A stretch of DNA of 64,000 bases from Pseudomonas putida (GCA_041071465.1 CP163498.1:2508501-2572500); one strand, 5' to 3'; shown: positions 8,837 to 18,829, counted from the first letter of the stretch. A program made the numbers and translations. The notes: generated by a model from the sequence alone, not told the origin.

Positions 8837-8953
8837 AAAGAGGACCGTTTCAGCCAAGCAATAAATCACGATATCAGATTGCTTTCACGCTACTTGGCTC
8901 TGCTAACCTTGCGCCGCTTTGCGAGCACCCTCCCTATAACAAGGATCAGATCC

Positions 8954-10615
8954 ATGACCAGTACCGTCGCGACGGGCTCCTCGGCCAGTGCGCCAGGCTT
9001 CCTGTCGAAGGAGCGCATCATCGCCCGCCCGGGCTTCAACCGCTGGCTGGTGCCACCCGCCGCCCTGGCCATTCACTTGTGCATCGGCATGGCCTATGGC
9101 TTCTCGGTGTTCTGGTTGCCTTTGTCGCAAGCCCTCGGCATCACCGCCCCCGTTGCCTGTGCCGCAGACATGAGCTTCATGGCCCGGATGTTCAGCGCCG
9201 AATGCGACTGGCCGATCTCGATGCTGAGCTGGATCTACACCCTGTTCTTCGTCTTTCTCGGCTGCTCGGCGGCGGTGCTGGGCGGTTGGCTGGAGCACGC
9301 CGGCCCGCGCAAGGCTGGCCTGGTTTCGGCCCTGTGCTGGTGTGGCGGCATGCTGCTTTCGGCAATCGGCGTGAAAACCCACCAGCTATGGCTGATGTGG
9401 CTGGGCTCCGGCGTGATTGGCGGTATCGGCCTGGGATTGGGCTATATCTCGCCAGTGTCGACCCTGATCAAGTGGTTCCCGGACAAGCGCGGCATGGCCA
9501 CCGGCATGGCGATCATGGGCTTTGGCGGCGGGGCCATGGTGGGTGCACCGCTGGCCACCGCGCTGATGGGGCATTTTGGCAACGAGCATGAAGTTGGCGT
9601 GTGGCAGAGCTTCGTCGCCATGGCGGCGATCTACTTCGTGTTCATGACTGCCGGCGCTCTGGCATATCGTGTCCCGCCGACCGGCTGGAAGCCTGAAGGC
9701 TGGACGGCCCCGGTGAAAAAGGCCGGCAACGCCATGGTCACCGACCGTCACGTGCACGTCAGCGTGGCCTGGAAGACGCCTCAGTTTGCGCTGATCTGGC
9801 TGGTGTTGTGCCTGAACGTGTCGGCAGGCATCGGCATTCTTGGCATGGCTTCGCCGCTGCTGCAGGAGGTGTTCGCCGGCAAGCTGCTGGGCAACGAACT
9901 GACCTTCAGCCAGCTGAACACTGCCCAGCTGGCGCAGATTGCCGCGATCGCTGCCGGTTTCACCGGCTTGCTGAGCCTGTTCAACATTGGCGGGCGGTTC
10001 TTCTGGGCGTCGTTCTCCGACTACATCGGCCGCAAGAACACCTACTTCGCTTTCTTCGCCTTGGGCGTTGGCCTTTACAGCCTGGTGCCGAACATGGGGC
10101 ACCTGGGTAACGTGGCGCTGTTCGTGGCCGCGTTCTGCATCATCCTGTCGATGTATGGTGGCGGTTTCGCGACCGTGCCGGCGTACCTGGCTGACCTGTT
10201 CGGTACGCAGATGGTCGGCGCCATTCATGGTCGTCTGCTGACGGCCTGGGCGGCGGCGGGGGTGCTGGGGCCGGTGTTGATCACTTATCTGCGTGAGTCT
10301 CAGTTGGCCGCGGGTGTGGAGCGGGCAGCGGCTTACGACATGACCTTGTACATCCTCGCTGGCCTGCTGGTGCTGGGCTTTATCTGCAACATGCTGGTAC
10401 GCCCGGTGGCCGACAAGCATTTCATGAGCGATGCAGAGCTGGCCGCCGAGCGGGCGTTGAGCCATGACAAGGGCGCCGACAGTGCACGCTCGCTGGAGTG
10501 GAAAGCGGCGCCGGGCAGCCTGCCACTGGTGCTGCTGGCCTGGGCTGTGGTGGTCGTGCCGTTGGCCTGGGGGGTGTGGGTAACCTTGCAGAAGACAGCT
10601 GTGCTGTTCCACTGA
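8954..10615 (+). CDS. MFS transporter, oxalate/formate-antiporter-like
   Basis: A 553-residue major facilitator with about 12 membrane segments and longer than usual loops. The N-terminal domain carries GYISPVSTLIKWFPDKRGMATGMAIMGFGGGAMV (in about residues 170-205), which resembles the conserved region of the OFA (oxalate:formate antiporter) family; this suggests carboxylate transport but does not identify the substrate. The stretch between the first two helices is unusually long (TAPVACAADMSFMARMFSAE). I chose ATG 8954 because AAGGA lies 8-12 bases upstream; in-frame upstream ATGs would begin inside the REP region. It is followed by the his promoter, with no terminator evident. Confidence 0.85.
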   Translation: MTSTVATGSSASAPGFLSKERIIARPGFNRWLVPPAALAIHLCIGMAYGFSVFWLPLSQALGITAPVACAADMSFMARMFSAECDWPISMLSWIYTLFFVFLGCSAAVLGGWLEHAGPRKAGLVSALCWCGGMLLSAIGVKTHQLWLMWLGSGVIGGIGLGLGYISPVSTLIKWFPDKRGMATGMAIMGFGGGAMVGAPLATALMGHFGNEHEVGVWQSFVAMAAIYFVFMTAGALAYRVPPTGWKPEGWTAPVKKAGNAMVTDRHVHVSVAWKTPQFALIWLVLCLNVSAGIGILGMASPLLQEVFAGKLLGNELTFSQLNTAQLAQIAAIAAGFTGLLSLFNIGGRFFWASFSDYIGRKNTYFAFFALGVGLYSLVPNMGHLGNVALFVAAFCIILSMYGGGFATVPAYLADLFGTQMVGAIHGRLLTAWAAAGVLGPVLITYLRESQLAAGVERAAAYDMTLYILAGLLVLGFICNMLVRPVADKHFMSDAELAAERALSHDKGADSARSLEWKAAPGSLPLVLLAWAVVVVPLAWGVWVTLQKTAVLFH

Positions 10616-10718
10616 GCCGCTCCTTTGGGGTTGCAAGGCAGCCCCAATTACCTGGTTGTATAGACCTGTAGCGGCATCTAGCCCGCGTAATTCCTCGCTT
10701 TGCCATATGTCATCCGCG

Positions 10719-10748
10719 TTTCAAGCTGGCGCGTTCTGGGCCTATAAT
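10719..10748 (+). promoter_or_regulatory. Sigma70-type promoter of hisB operon
   Basis: A perfect -10 TATAAT at 10743-10748 with a -35-like TTTCAA/TTCAAG at 10719-10725, spacer 17-18 bases. Transcription would start near 10755. This means the upstream in-frame ATG at 10747 cannot be used and supports translation from 10786. Confidence 0.75.
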
Positions 10749-10785
10749 GGAGCCCTTTTCGCCCAATGATTTTGCGGAGCTGGTG

Positions 10786-11379
10786 ATGGTCGAACGTAAG
10801 GCTTCCGTCGAGCGCAATACCCTGGAAACCCAGGTCAAGTGCTCGATCAACCTCGATGGCAGTGGCAAGGCCCGATTCGATATCGGTGTGCCTTTCCTTG
10901 AACACATGCTGGACCAGATCGCCCGCCATGGGCTGATCGATCTGGATATCGAGTGCAAGGGTGACACGCATATCGACGATCACCATACCGTCGAAGACGT
11001 TGGCATTACCCTGGGCATGGCATTCGCCCAGGCCATCGGTGACAAGAAAGGCATCTTCCGCTACGGCCATGCCTACGTGCCGCTGGACGAAGCGCTGTCG
11101 CGCGTGGTCATCGACTTTTCTGGCCGCCCAGGCCTGCAGATGCACGTGCCGTACACCCGCGCCAGCGTTGGTGGCTTCGATGTCGACCTGTTCCAGGAGT
11201 TTTTCCAGGGTTTCGTCAACCATGCCCTGGTCACCCTGCACATCGACAACCTGCGTGGCCACAACACCCACCACCAGATCGAAACCGTGTTCAAGGCTTT
11301 CGGCCGCGCTCTGCGCATGGCCATTACCCTCGACGAGCGCATGGCCGGGCAGATGCCTTCCACCAAAGGGTGCCTGTAA
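10786..11379 (+). CDS. hisB: Imidazoleglycerol-phosphate dehydratase
   Basis: A 197-residue monofunctional HisB, catalysing dehydration of imidazole glycerol phosphate to imidazole acetol phosphate in histidine synthesis. Metal-binding motifs are visible: [13 protein letters not shown] (37-49), HHTVED (66-71) and, later, GHNTHHQIE. It lacks the phosphatase domain of the E. coli bifunctional protein, as usual for pseudomonads. The start [10 protein letters not shown] at 10786 has GGAG about 6 bases upstream. Its stop codon is directly followed by the hisH ATG. Confidence 0.97.
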   Translation: MVERKASVERNTLETQVKCSINLDGSGKARFDIGVPFLEHMLDQIARHGLIDLDIECKGDTHIDDHHTVEDVGITLGMAFAQAIGDKKGIFRYGHAYVPLDEALSRVVIDFSGRPGLQMHVPYTRASVGGFDVDLFQEFFQGFVNHALVTLHIDNLRGHNTHHQIETVFKAFGRALRMAITLDERMAGQMPSTKGCL

Positions 11380-12018
11380 ATGCAGACGGTAGCCGTAATC
11401 GACTATGGCATGGGCAACCTGCACTCGGTGGCCAAGGCGCTTGAGCACGTAGGTGCCGGTAAGGTGTTGGTCACCAGCGATGCCGCAGTGATCCGCGAGG
11501 CCGACCGCGTGGTGTTCCCAGGTGTGGGTGCGATTCGCGACTGCATGGCCGAAATCCGCCGCCTGGGCTTCGACAGCCTGGTACGTGAAGTCAGCCAGGA
11601 CCGCCCGTTCCTCGGTATCTGCGTCGGTATGCAGGCGCTGCTCGAACACAGCGAAGAAAACACCGGTGTCGATTGCATCGGTCTGTTTCCCGGCCAGGTG
11701 CGTTTCTTCGGCAAAGACCTGCAAGAAGACGGCGAGCACCTGAAGGTGCCGCACATGGGCTGGAACGAAGTTGCCCAGACCATCGACCACCCGCTGTGGC
11801 ACGACATCCCCGACCGCGCACGTTTCTACTTCGTGCACAGCTACTACATCAATGCCGGCAAGCCGGGCCAGGTGGTCGGTCGCGGCCACTATGGCGTCGA
11901 TTTCGCCGCCGCGCTGGCTGATGGCTCGCGCTTTGCCGTGCAGTTCCACCCGGAGAAGAGCCATACCCATGGCCTGCAGTTGCTGCAGAACTTCGTCGCC
12001 TGGGACGGGCGCTGGTAA
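11380..12018 (+). CDS. hisH: Imidazole glycerol phosphate synthase, glutaminase subunit
   Basis: A 212-residue class I glutamine amidotransferase that supplies ammonia to HisF. The catalytic triad is C81 (in GICVGMQ), H190 and E192 (in QFHPEKS). It follows hisB with zero intergenic bases and overlaps the next gene by one base. The partner cyclase subunit HisF is encoded two genes downstream. Confidence 0.97.
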   Translation: MQTVAVIDYGMGNLHSVAKALEHVGAGKVLVTSDAAVIREADRVVFPGVGAIRDCMAEIRRLGFDSLVREVSQDRPFLGICVGMQALLEHSEENTGVDCIGLFPGQVRFFGKDLQEDGEHLKVPHMGWNEVAQTIDHPLWHDIPDRARFYFVHSYYINAGKPGQVVGRGHYGVDFAAALADGSRFAVQFHPEKSHTHGLQLLQNFVAWDGRW

Positions 12019-12278
12019 TGAGCAGGTCGAAGACCAAGGCCCCGATCATGACCCTGGCCCCCGAGCAGGAGCGCGATGCGCTCGACACGCTCAAGCGCTT
12101 CCTTGAAGACCGCTTCGAGCTGCAGCTGGGGTCGTTCGAGGTGGCCGAAGTCCTCGAGCTGTTCACCAAGGAAATTGCACCCCATTACTACAACAGGGCG
12201 ATTGCCGATGTTCAGCTGCACCTCAAGGAGCGGTTCGAGAGCATCGAAAGCGACCTGTGGGCACTCGAGAAGCCCTGA
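12018..12278 (+). CDS. DUF2164 family protein within the his operon
   Basis: An 86-residue protein matching the DUF2164 type: [18 protein letters not shown] near the start, and a central [19 protein letters not shown] followed by [14 protein letters not shown]. Function is unknown. It starts at 12018 within the hisH stop (TAATG), so it is translationally coupled to hisH, and hisA begins 27 bases after it. The position inside the histidine operon suggests coexpression; a direct role in histidine synthesis is not implied by its sequence. Confidence 0.85.
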   Translation: MSRSKTKAPIMTLAPEQERDALDTLKRFLEDRFELQLGSFEVAEVLELFTKEIAPHYYNRAIADVQLHLKERFESIESDLWALEKP

Positions 12279-12305
12279 AACCCAACAAATAGACAGGTTC
12301 CCAAG

Positions 12306-13043
12306 ATGCTGATTATCCCCGCTATCGATCTGAAGGACGGTGCCTGCGTGCGCCTGCGCCAGGGCCGCATGGAAGACTCCACGGTATTTTCCGACGACCC
12401 GGTGAGCATGGCCGCCAAGTGGGTCGAGGGTGGCTGCCGCCGCCTGCACCTGGTCGACCTCAACGGCGCTTTCGAAGGCCAACCGGTCAACGGTGAAGTG
12501 GTTACCGCCATCGCCAAACGTTACCCGACTCTGCCGATCCAGATCGGCGGCGGTATCCGTTCGCTGGAAACCATCGAGCACTACGTCAAGGCTGGCGTCA
12601 GCTACGTGATCATCGGCACCAAAGCGGTCAAGCAGCCCGAGTTCGTCGCCGAAGCGTGCAAGGCCTTCCCAGGCAAGGTCATCGTTGGCCTGGATGCCAA
12701 GGACGGCTTCGTCGCCACCGACGGCTGGGCCGAAGTCAGCTCGGTGCAGGTCATCGACCTGGCCAAGCGTTTCGAGGCCGATGGCGTCTCGGCGATCGTC
12801 TACACCGACATCGCCAAGGACGGCATGATGCAGGGCTGCAACGTGCCGTTCACCAAGGCGCTGGCCGAAGCCACCCGCATTCCGGTGATCGCGTCTGGCG
12901 GCATTCACAACCTGGGCGACATCAAGGCCCTGCTCGACGCCAAGGCGCCAGGCATTGTCGGCGCCATCACAGGCCGTGCCATCTACGAAGGCACGCTCGA
13001 TGTCGCCGAGGCCCAGGCCTTCTGCGACAACTACCAAGGCTGA
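12306..13043 (+). CDS. hisA: ProFAR isomerase HisA
   Basis: A 245-residue (beta/alpha)8 barrel that isomerises 5'-ProFAR to PRFAR. The N-terminus [20 protein letters not shown] carries the catalytic Asp (D8), and the phosphate-binding segments IQIGGGIRS and VIASGGIHN are both present, as in all HisA proteins. It lies 27 bases after the DUF2164 gene and 10 bases before hisF. Confidence 0.97.
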   Translation: MLIIPAIDLKDGACVRLRQGRMEDSTVFSDDPVSMAAKWVEGGCRRLHLVDLNGAFEGQPVNGEVVTAIAKRYPTLPIQIGGGIRSLETIEHYVKAGVSYVIIGTKAVKQPEFVAEACKAFPGKVIVGLDAKDGFVATDGWAEVSSVQVIDLAKRFEADGVSAIVYTDIAKDGMMQGCNVPFTKALAEATRIPVIASGGIHNLGDIKALLDAKAPGIVGAITGRAIYEGTLDVAEAQAFCDNYQG

Positions 13044-13053
13044 GGACTGAACC

Positions 13054-13824
13054 ATGGCACTGGCCAAGCGCATCATCCCTTGCCTGGACGTGGACAACGG
13101 CCGGGTGGTCAAGGGCGTCAAGTTCGAGAACATCCGTGATGCCGGCGACCCGGTGGAAATCGCCCGTCGGTACAACGAGCAGGGTGCCGACGAAATCACT
13201 TTCCTCGACATCACCGCCAGCGTCGATGGCCGCGACACTACCCTGCATACCGTCGAGCGCATGGCCAGCCAGGTGTTCATCCCGCTGACCGTGGGCGGTG
13301 GCGTGCGTACCGTGCAGGACATCCGTAACCTGCTCAACGCCGGTGCCGACAAGGTTTCGATCAACACGGCTGCGGTGTTCAACCCGGAGTTCGTGGGCGA
13401 GGCTGCGGACCGTTTCGGTTCGCAGTGCATCGTTGTCGCCATCGATGCCAAGAAAGTGTCCGGGCCGGGTGAAAAGCCGCGCTGGGAGATTTTCACCCAC
13501 GGTGGGCGCAAGCCGACTGGCCTGGATGCAGTGGAGTGGGCGAAGAAGATGGAAGGCCTGGGTGCAGGCGAGATTCTGCTCACCAGCATGGACCAGGACG
13601 GCATGAAGAACGGCTTCGACCTGGGCGTTACCCGTGCCATCAGTGATGCGCTGGGTATTCCGGTGATTGCCTCGGGTGGTGTGGGCAACCTGCAGCACCT
13701 GGCTGACGGTATTCTGGAAGGGCATGCCAGCGCGGTGCTGGCGGCCAGTATCTTCCACTTTGGCGAGTACACGGTACCGGAAGCCAAGGCCTACATGGCT
13801 TCGCGCGGGATCGTCGTTCGCTGA
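13054..13824 (+). CDS. hisF: Imidazole glycerol phosphate synthase, cyclase subunit
   Basis: A 256-residue (beta/alpha)8 barrel that uses HisH-derived ammonia to convert PRFAR to imidazole glycerol phosphate and AICAR. The N-terminus [20 protein letters not shown] contains the catalytic Asp (D12), and [11 protein letters not shown] and [13 protein letters not shown] are the phosphate-binding repeats. GAGGA precedes the ATG. Last gene of the cluster; two REP elements follow. Confidence 0.97.
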   Translation: MALAKRIIPCLDVDNGRVVKGVKFENIRDAGDPVEIARRYNEQGADEITFLDITASVDGRDTTLHTVERMASQVFIPLTVGGGVRTVQDIRNLLNAGADKVSINTAAVFNPEFVGEAADRFGSQCIVVAIDAKKVSGPGEKPRWEIFTHGGRKPTGLDAVEWAKKMEGLGAGEILLTSMDQDGMKNGFDLGVTRAISDALGIPVIASGGVGNLQHLADGILEGHASAVLAASIFHFGEYTVPEAKAYMASRGIVVR

Positions 13825-13833
13825 CAGATCGCT

Positions 13834-13936
13834 GGGAGGGCTTTGCCCTCCTATCGCGACACAAGGCCGCTCCTACAGGGTAATGCGTATCTCTGTAGGA
13901 GCGGCCTTGTGTCGCGATGGGCCGCAACGCGGCCCC
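13834..13936. repeat. Paired REP elements (GGAGCGGCCTTGTGTCGCGA type)
   Basis: Two inverted copies of the TGTAGGAGCGGCCTTGTGTCGCGA unit, with an extra GGGAGGGC/GCCCTCC hairpin at the left, lie between the convergent hisF and cbcV genes. They may serve as a bidirectional terminator. Confidence 0.85.
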
Positions 13937-13943
13937 AATTGCA

Positions 13944-15122
13944 TCACCCGTGATTCTTGCCGAGCAACGCGTGATAAAGCTCGGTATCCCCAAGAATCCC
14001 CACCACCCTGTCGTTATCCTGCAGCACCAGCTTGTTGCCAGTCTGATAACGAATCTGCAGCGCCTCGCGCATGCCGATGTCGGCGTGCACCACGGTCGGT
14101 CTGCGCTCCAGCAGCTCCACATCCTGCCCCGGTGCCCAGTTCTGCATGTCCAGCCCGTTCTGGCCCTGGCGAGCACGCTTGAGCGCGCCGCCTTCGCCCA
14201 GGTCCAGCCACGAATCGATACCGGGGTCCAGGCACACCGAACCATTGACCCGCTTGCAGTTGTCCAGGCTGCGCATCAGGCTGCGGCCGCACAGCACGTT
14301 CAGCGGGTTGGTGTGGGCGACGAAGGTGCGCACGTATTCGTCGGCCGGGTTGAGCACGATTTCTTCCGGCTTGCTGTACTGGATGATCCGCCCGTCCTTC
14401 ATGATCGCAATACGGGTACCCAGCTTCAGTGCCTCGTCCAGGTCATGGCTGACGAACACGATGGTCTTGCTCAGCTTGGCCTGCAGGCCCAGCAGTTCGT
14501 CCTGCAGGCCCTGGCGGATCAGCGGGTCGAGGGCCGAGAACGGTTCGTCCATCAACAGGATGTCGGCATCCATGGCCAGTGCACGGGCCAGGCCCACGCG
14601 CTGCTGCATGCCGCCTGACAGCTCGTCCGGCTTCTTGTTGCGCCATTGGGTCAGGCCCACCAGCTCAAGCTTCTCGTCGACCAGCTTGCGCCGTTCCTTT
14701 TCCGGGCGGCCCTGCATTTCCAAACCAAAGCTGATGTTCTCGCGCACCGTCAGCCAGGGCATCAGGGCGAACTTCTGGAACACCATGGCAATGCGCTTGG
14801 TGCGCATCATCTTCAGCTCGGCCGGGGAGCAGTGGGCAATGTCGATGTGCTTGCCTTCGTGCTCGACGAACAGCTTGCCACGGCTGACGGTGTTGAGGCC
14901 GTTGATGCAGCGCAGCAGGCTCGACTTGCCCGAGCCGGACAGGCCCATCAGCACGCAGATCTCGCCCTTGTTGATATCCAGGTTGGCCTTCTCGACGCCA
15001 ACCACCAGGCCGGTCTGCTTGAGGATCTGCTCGCGGGTCTTGCCTTGGTCCAGCAGCGACAGCGCTTCGCGTGGCTTGTTGGAGAAAATGACGTCGACGT
15101 CTTCGAAACGAATGATGCTCAT
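13944..15122 (-). CDS. cbcV: Betaine/choline ABC transporter ATP-binding protein
   Basis: A 392-residue ATPase of the glycine betaine/L-proline (ProV/OpuAA) family. Walker A GLSGSGKSS is at residues 60-68, with the signature LSGGMQQRVGLARAL and Walker B ILLMDEPFSALDP downstream. The C-terminal ~120 residues hold a CBS-like region ending near VGILGDTELYHALLG. It overlaps cbcW by 4 bases (ATGA). In P. aeruginosa the orthologous CbcXWV system takes up choline and, with other binding proteins (BetX, CaiX), betaine and carnitine; the same role is inferred here from gene order next to sdaB and gbdR. Confidence 0.92.
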   Translation of the reverse strand: MSIIRFEDVDVIFSNKPREALSLLDQGKTREQILKQTGLVVGVEKANLDINKGEICVLMGLSGSGKSSLLRCINGLNTVSRGKLFVEHEGKHIDIAHCSPAELKMMRTKRIAMVFQKFALMPWLTVRENISFGLEMQGRPEKERRKLVDEKLELVGLTQWRNKKPDELSGGMQQRVGLARALAMDADILLMDEPFSALDPLIRQGLQDELLGLQAKLSKTIVFVSHDLDEALKLGTRIAIMKDGRIIQYSKPEEIVLNPADEYVRTFVAHTNPLNVLCGRSLMRSLDNCKRVNGSVCLDPGIDSWLDLGEGGALKRARQGQNGLDMQNWAPGQDVELLERRPTVVHADIGMREALQIRYQTGNKLVLQDNDRVVGILGDTELYHALLGKNHG

Positions 15123-15964
15123 GCCTCACCCCTTACCGGCAGTTCCGGTTGCTTGCAGATACGGTCGAGCATGATCGCCAGCAGCACGATCGCCAGGCCC
15201 GCTTCGAAGCCCAGGGAGATATCGGCGGTGTTCAGTGCGTTGACCACAGGTTTGCCCAGGCCGTCAGCGCCGACCAGGGCGGCAATCACCACCATCGACA
15301 GCGACAGCATGATGCACTGGGTGACGCCGGCGGCGATGCTGGGCATCGCATGCGGCAGTTCGATACGGGTAAGCAGTTGGCGACGCGAGCAGCCAAAGGC
15401 CTTGCCGGCGTCCATCAGCTCTTGCGGCACGTCGCAGATGCCCAGGTAAGTCAGGCGAATAGGCGCGGCAATGGCGAATACCACGGTGGAGATCAGCCCC
15501 GGCACCACGCCCAGGCCGAACAGGGTCAGGGTTGGGATCAGGTAGACGAAGGTGGGCACCGTTTGCATCAGGTCGAGCACCGGCCGCATGGCGGTGTAGA
15601 ACATCGGTTTGTGCGCGGCGAGGATGCCCAGCGGCACGCCGATTACCACGCACACCACCGTGGCGAAGGTGACCTGGGCCAGGGTTTCCATGGTTTCCTG
15701 CCAGTAGCCCAGGTTGAGGATCAACAGGAACGACAGGGCAACGAACACGGTCAGCGCCCATTTGCGCTGGATCAAGTGCGCCAGGGCGGCGAACAGGGCA
15801 ATGAGAACGAACGGGTTGAACCAGGTCAGGGCGCTGGTGACGCCATGGATCATGAACTCCAGGCCTTGCGCGATGGCGTCGAAGTAATTCGCGCCGTTCT
15901 GGGTCAGCCACTCGACGAACGACGCGATGTACTGGCCCAGGGGTATTTTCTGATCGATAAGCAT
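15119..15964 (-). CDS. cbcW: Betaine/choline ABC transporter permease
   Basis: A 281-residue inner-membrane permease of the ProW/OpuAB family with several hydrophobic segments. The EAA-like loop DVPQELMDAGKAFGCSRRQL, which contacts the ATPase, is present, and the region PIRLTYLGICDVP precedes it. GGAAG sits upstream of the ATG at 15964. It is the middle gene of the minus-strand cbcXWV operon, coupled to cbcV by ATGA overlap and separated from cbcX by 84 bases containing a stable hairpin. Confidence 0.92.
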   Translation of the reverse strand: MLIDQKIPLGQYIASFVEWLTQNGANYFDAIAQGLEFMIHGVTSALTWFNPFVLIALFAALAHLIQRKWALTVFVALSFLLILNLGYWQETMETLAQVTFATVVCVVIGVPLGILAAHKPMFYTAMRPVLDLMQTVPTFVYLIPTLTLFGLGVVPGLISTVVFAIAAPIRLTYLGICDVPQELMDAGKAFGCSRRQLLTRIELPHAMPSIAAGVTQCIMLSLSMVVIAALVGADGLGKPVVNALNTADISLGFEAGLAIVLLAIMLDRICKQPELPVRGEA

Positions 15965-16001
15965 GATAGCGAGCTTCCACCTGCATAGATTGAAATCAAC
16001 C

Positions 16002-16025
16002 CGGGGCAGGCACGGTCCTGCCCCG
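16002..16025 (-). promoter_or_regulatory. Intercistronic hairpin between cbcX and cbcW
   Basis: The perfect stem CGGGGCAGG / CCTGCCCCG (9 bp) with 6-base loop CACGGT lies just after the cbcX stop and has no T-tract on the minus strand. Such hairpins usually stabilise the upstream mRNA, so that the binding protein is made in excess over the permease and ATPase. Confidence 0.6.
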
Positions 16026-16048
16026 AGGTAGCGCTATTGCGTGGTTCG

Positions 16049-16996
16049 TTATTGCGTGAGCTTGGCCTTGGCCGCCTCCAGGCCAGGTTTGCCATCCACG
16101 GTGGTCACGCCGGCCAGCCAGGCATCCAGCTTGCCTGGGTTGTCCTTGATCCATTTCTTGGCGGCGGCTTCGGGTTTCATCTTGTCGTCCAGGACATAGC
16201 CCATCATGGTGCTTTCATCCTTGAGCTCGAACGACAGGTTCTTCAACAGCTGGCCAACGTTGCTGCACTCCTGCGCGTAGCCCTTGCGGGTGTTGGTCAG
16301 CACGGTGGCCTTGCCGAAGTCGGGGCCGAAGAATTCGTCCCCGCCGGTCAGGTACTGCATCTTGAAGCGGGTGTTCATCGGGTGCGGTTCCCAGCCCAGG
16401 AACACCAGCGCTTCGCCACGCTTCTGCGCGCGGTCGACCTGCGACAGCATGCCGGCCTCGCTCGATTGCACGATCTTGAAACCGGCGTCCTTCAGGCCGA
16501 AGGCGTTCTTGTCGATCATGCTCTGGATGGTGCGGTTGCCATCGTTGCCGGGTTCGATGCCGTAGATCTTGCTGTCGAGTTCTTTCTTGAACTTGGGAAT
16601 GTCGCTGAAATCCTTCAGGCCCTTGTCATACAGCGCCTGGGGCACGGCCAAGGTGTACTTGGCGTTTTCCAGGTTGGCGCGCACGGTTTCCACCGTGCCG
16701 GCGTCGCGGTACTGCTTGATGTCGTTTTCCATGGTCGGCATCCAGTTGCCGAGAAACACGTCCAGGTCCTTGCCGGTGGCCAGCGACTTGTAGGTCACCG
16801 GTACCGAGATCATGGTGGTGTGGGTTTTGTAACCCAGGGCTTCGAGCACAACGCTGGTGGTCGCGGTCGTGACTGTGATGTCGGTCCAGCCGACATCGGA
16901 GAAACGTACCGTCTGACACTGCTCGGGTTCGGCGGCCTGGGCCAGCAATGGCGTGGACAGCAACGCAACCAGCAACAGCGAGGGTGAACCTTTCAT
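16049..16996 (-). CDS. cbcX: Choline/betaine-binding periplasmic protein
   Basis: A 315-residue substrate-binding protein of the OpuAC/ProX type. A signal peptide is clear (MKGSPSLLLVALLSTPLLAQAAEP, cleavage after AQA near residue 21). The mature protein has the family pattern CQTVRFSDVGWTDITVTTA, then DVFLGNWMPTME, with an aromatic-rich set (several Trp/Tyr) suited to binding a quaternary ammonium group. AGGAGT precedes the ATG. It is clearly paralogous to CaiX (23434-24378). Substrate (choline versus betaine) is assigned by synteny with P. aeruginosa. Confidence 0.9.
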   Translation of the reverse strand: MKGSPSLLLVALLSTPLLAQAAEPEQCQTVRFSDVGWTDITVTTATTSVVLEALGYKTHTTMISVPVTYKSLATGKDLDVFLGNWMPTMENDIKQYRDAGTVETVRANLENAKYTLAVPQALYDKGLKDFSDIPKFKKELDSKIYGIEPGNDGNRTIQSMIDKNAFGLKDAGFKIVQSSEAGMLSQVDRAQKRGEALVFLGWEPHPMNTRFKMQYLTGGDEFFGPDFGKATVLTNTRKGYAQECSNVGQLLKNLSFELKDESTMMGYVLDDKMKPEAAAKKWIKDNPGKLDAWLAGVTTVDGKPGLEAAKAKLTQ

Positions 16997-17149
16997 GGAT
17001 GGACTCCTGTGATTTTGTCTTCGGGTTCGCGTGGGTCGCCGGGCTTTCTGAAGGTCCGGTCGACCAGGCCTGCAGAGGGCAGGATGCGTGGCCGTGCTTT
17101 ACGAGTCGCTTTCGATAATCCTCCAGCGCCGGGCAATCGCCTACTGGTA

Positions 17150-17188
17150 GGGTCGTATCCAGTACGGAACGGGTCGTATCCAGTACGG
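17150..17188. promoter_or_regulatory. Two direct repeats with 21-bp period, possible AraC-type operator
   Basis: The 18-mer GGGTCGTATCCAGTACGG occurs twice, at 17150-17167 and 17171-17188, giving a 21-bp period (two helical turns). This arrangement is typical of AraC-family operators such as araI1-I2. It lies in the 442-base divergent region between cbcX (minus) and sdaB (plus), both expected GbdR targets. The 8-mer CGTATCCA from the repeat recurs at 37042-37049 between gbcA and gbcB. No gene is seen in 16997-17438. Confidence 0.5.
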
Positions 17189-17438
17189 GCGATGTCGCTT
17201 ATGGATTTTTCCACCCCTTCGGCCGCATTTTTGCGTCACCAGGCCGCTGGAAAACGGCGTGGAGAAGGCAACGAACAGCGCGGCGCTGCTGGACAAAAGT
17301 ACGTCGGTTGCAGACGGCGAGGGGGGCGGTAAAAGCCCGATGATGCTGGCATTCAAGGCGGCCCGCTGTTTCAGCCTAGCAGCTGCCCCGCCCTGCGCAT
17401 GGCGCGCAGAGACAAGCCCAGCAAGAGGTGATTCGACA

Positions 17439-18815
17439 ATGGCCATCAGCGTGTTCGACCTGTTCAAGATCGGTGTCGGGCCCTCCAGCTCCCACACCGT
17501 CGGCCCCATGCGTGCTGGCGCCCTGTTCGTTCAGGGCCTGCGCGAACGCGGCGAGCTGGAGCGTGTGAAACGGATCGAGGTGCGTCTTTACGGCTCGCTG
17601 TCGGCCACCGGTATCGGTCACGGCACCGACAACGCCACCATCATGGGCCTGATGGGCGAATGGCCTGACGCCATTGACCCGACCCAGATCGTGCCGCGCA
17701 TCGCCGACCTGCGCGAAACCGACACCCTGCAGCTGGACGGCCGGCTACCCATCGAATTCGTCTGGGCCCGCGACATGCTGCTGCTGGACGAGAACTTGCC
17801 ATACCACCCCAATGCCATGACTCTGATTGCCGAAGGCGAGCAGGGTGAGCTGCACCGCGACACCTACTACTCGGTGGGCGGCGGTTTCGTGGTCGATGCT
17901 GCCCAGGCCGCCAGCGGCGTGCTGGATGCCGACCAGACCGTGCTGCCGTACGACTTCAACAGCGCCGCTGAACTGCTGCGCCTGTGCAAGCAAAACGACC
18001 TCAGCGTGTCGCAATTGATGATGGCCAACGAGAAGGTCTGGCGCAGCGAGCAAGAGATTCGCGCAGGCCTGCACAAGCTCTGGGAGGCCATGCAGGAATG
18101 CGTCAACAACGGCCTCAAGTACGAAGGCACGCTACCTGGCGGGCTGAATGTGCGCCGCCGCGCCGCCAAGCTGCACCGCAGCCTGCAGGAAATCGGCAAG
18201 CCCAACGTGATCGGCTCGACCATGAGCGCCATGGAGTGGGTCAACTTGTTCGCCCTGGCGGTCAACGAAGAAAACGCCGCCGGCGGGCGCATGGTCACCG
18301 CGCCTACCAATGGCGCGGCCGGGATCATTCCGGCGGTATTGCACTACTACATGCGTTTTAGCGATGAAGTGGACGAGTCGAGCGTGGTCGACTTCTTCCT
18401 CGGTGCTGCTGCGGTGGGCATCTTGTGCAAGAAGAACGCTTCGATCTCCGGTGCCGAAGTGGGGTGCCAGGGTGAAGTCGGCTCGGCCTGTGCCATGGCT
18501 GCAGCGGGCCTTGCCGAAGTGCTCGGGGCTACCCCGCCACAAGTGGAAAACGCTGCTGAAATTGCCCTGGAGCACAACCTCGGCCTGACCTGCGACCCGG
18601 TCGGTGGGCTGGTGCAGGTGCCGTGCATCGAGCGCAACGCGATTGCTGCGGTAAAGGCCATCAACGCGGTGCAGATGGCCTTGCGCGGGGACGGTGAGCA
18701 CTTCATTTCTCTCGACCAGGTAATCCGCACTATGCGCGATACCGGGGCCGACATGCACGACAAGTACAAAGAAACCTCGCGCGGTGGCCTGGCTGTCAGT
18801 GCTATCGAATGCTAA
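17439..18815 (+). CDS. sdaB: L-serine ammonia-lyase (iron-sulfur type)
   Basis: A 458-residue single-chain L-serine dehydratase converting serine to pyruvate and ammonia. The N-terminal beta domain begins [20 protein letters not shown], whose PSSSHT loop is characteristic. The alpha domain has cysteines expected to bind the [4Fe-4S] cluster in [17 protein letters not shown] and [16 protein letters not shown]. The ATG at 17439 has AAGAGGTG upstream; the longer frame from 17259 lacks conserved sequence. In pseudomonads this gene sits between cbcXWV and gbdR and drains serine formed from glycine at the end of the betaine pathway. Confidence 0.95.
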   Translation: MAISVFDLFKIGVGPSSSHTVGPMRAGALFVQGLRERGELERVKRIEVRLYGSLSATGIGHGTDNATIMGLMGEWPDAIDPTQIVPRIADLRETDTLQLDGRLPIEFVWARDMLLLDENLPYHPNAMTLIAEGEQGELHRDTYYSVGGGFVVDAAQAASGVLDADQTVLPYDFNSAAELLRLCKQNDLSVSQLMMANEKVWRSEQEIRAGLHKLWEAMQECVNNGLKYEGTLPGGLNVRRRAAKLHRSLQEIGKPNVIGSTMSAMEWVNLFALAVNEENAAGGRMVTAPTNGAAGIIPAVLHYYMRFSDEVDESSVVDFFLGAAAVGILCKKNASISGAEVGCQGEVGSACAMAAAGLAEVLGATPPQVENAAEIALEHNLGLTCDPVGGLVQVPCIERNAIAAVKAINAVQMALRGDGEHFISLDQVIRTMRDTGADMHDKYKETSRGGLAVSAIEC

Positions 18816-18829
18816 TGGTTTGATCCCCC

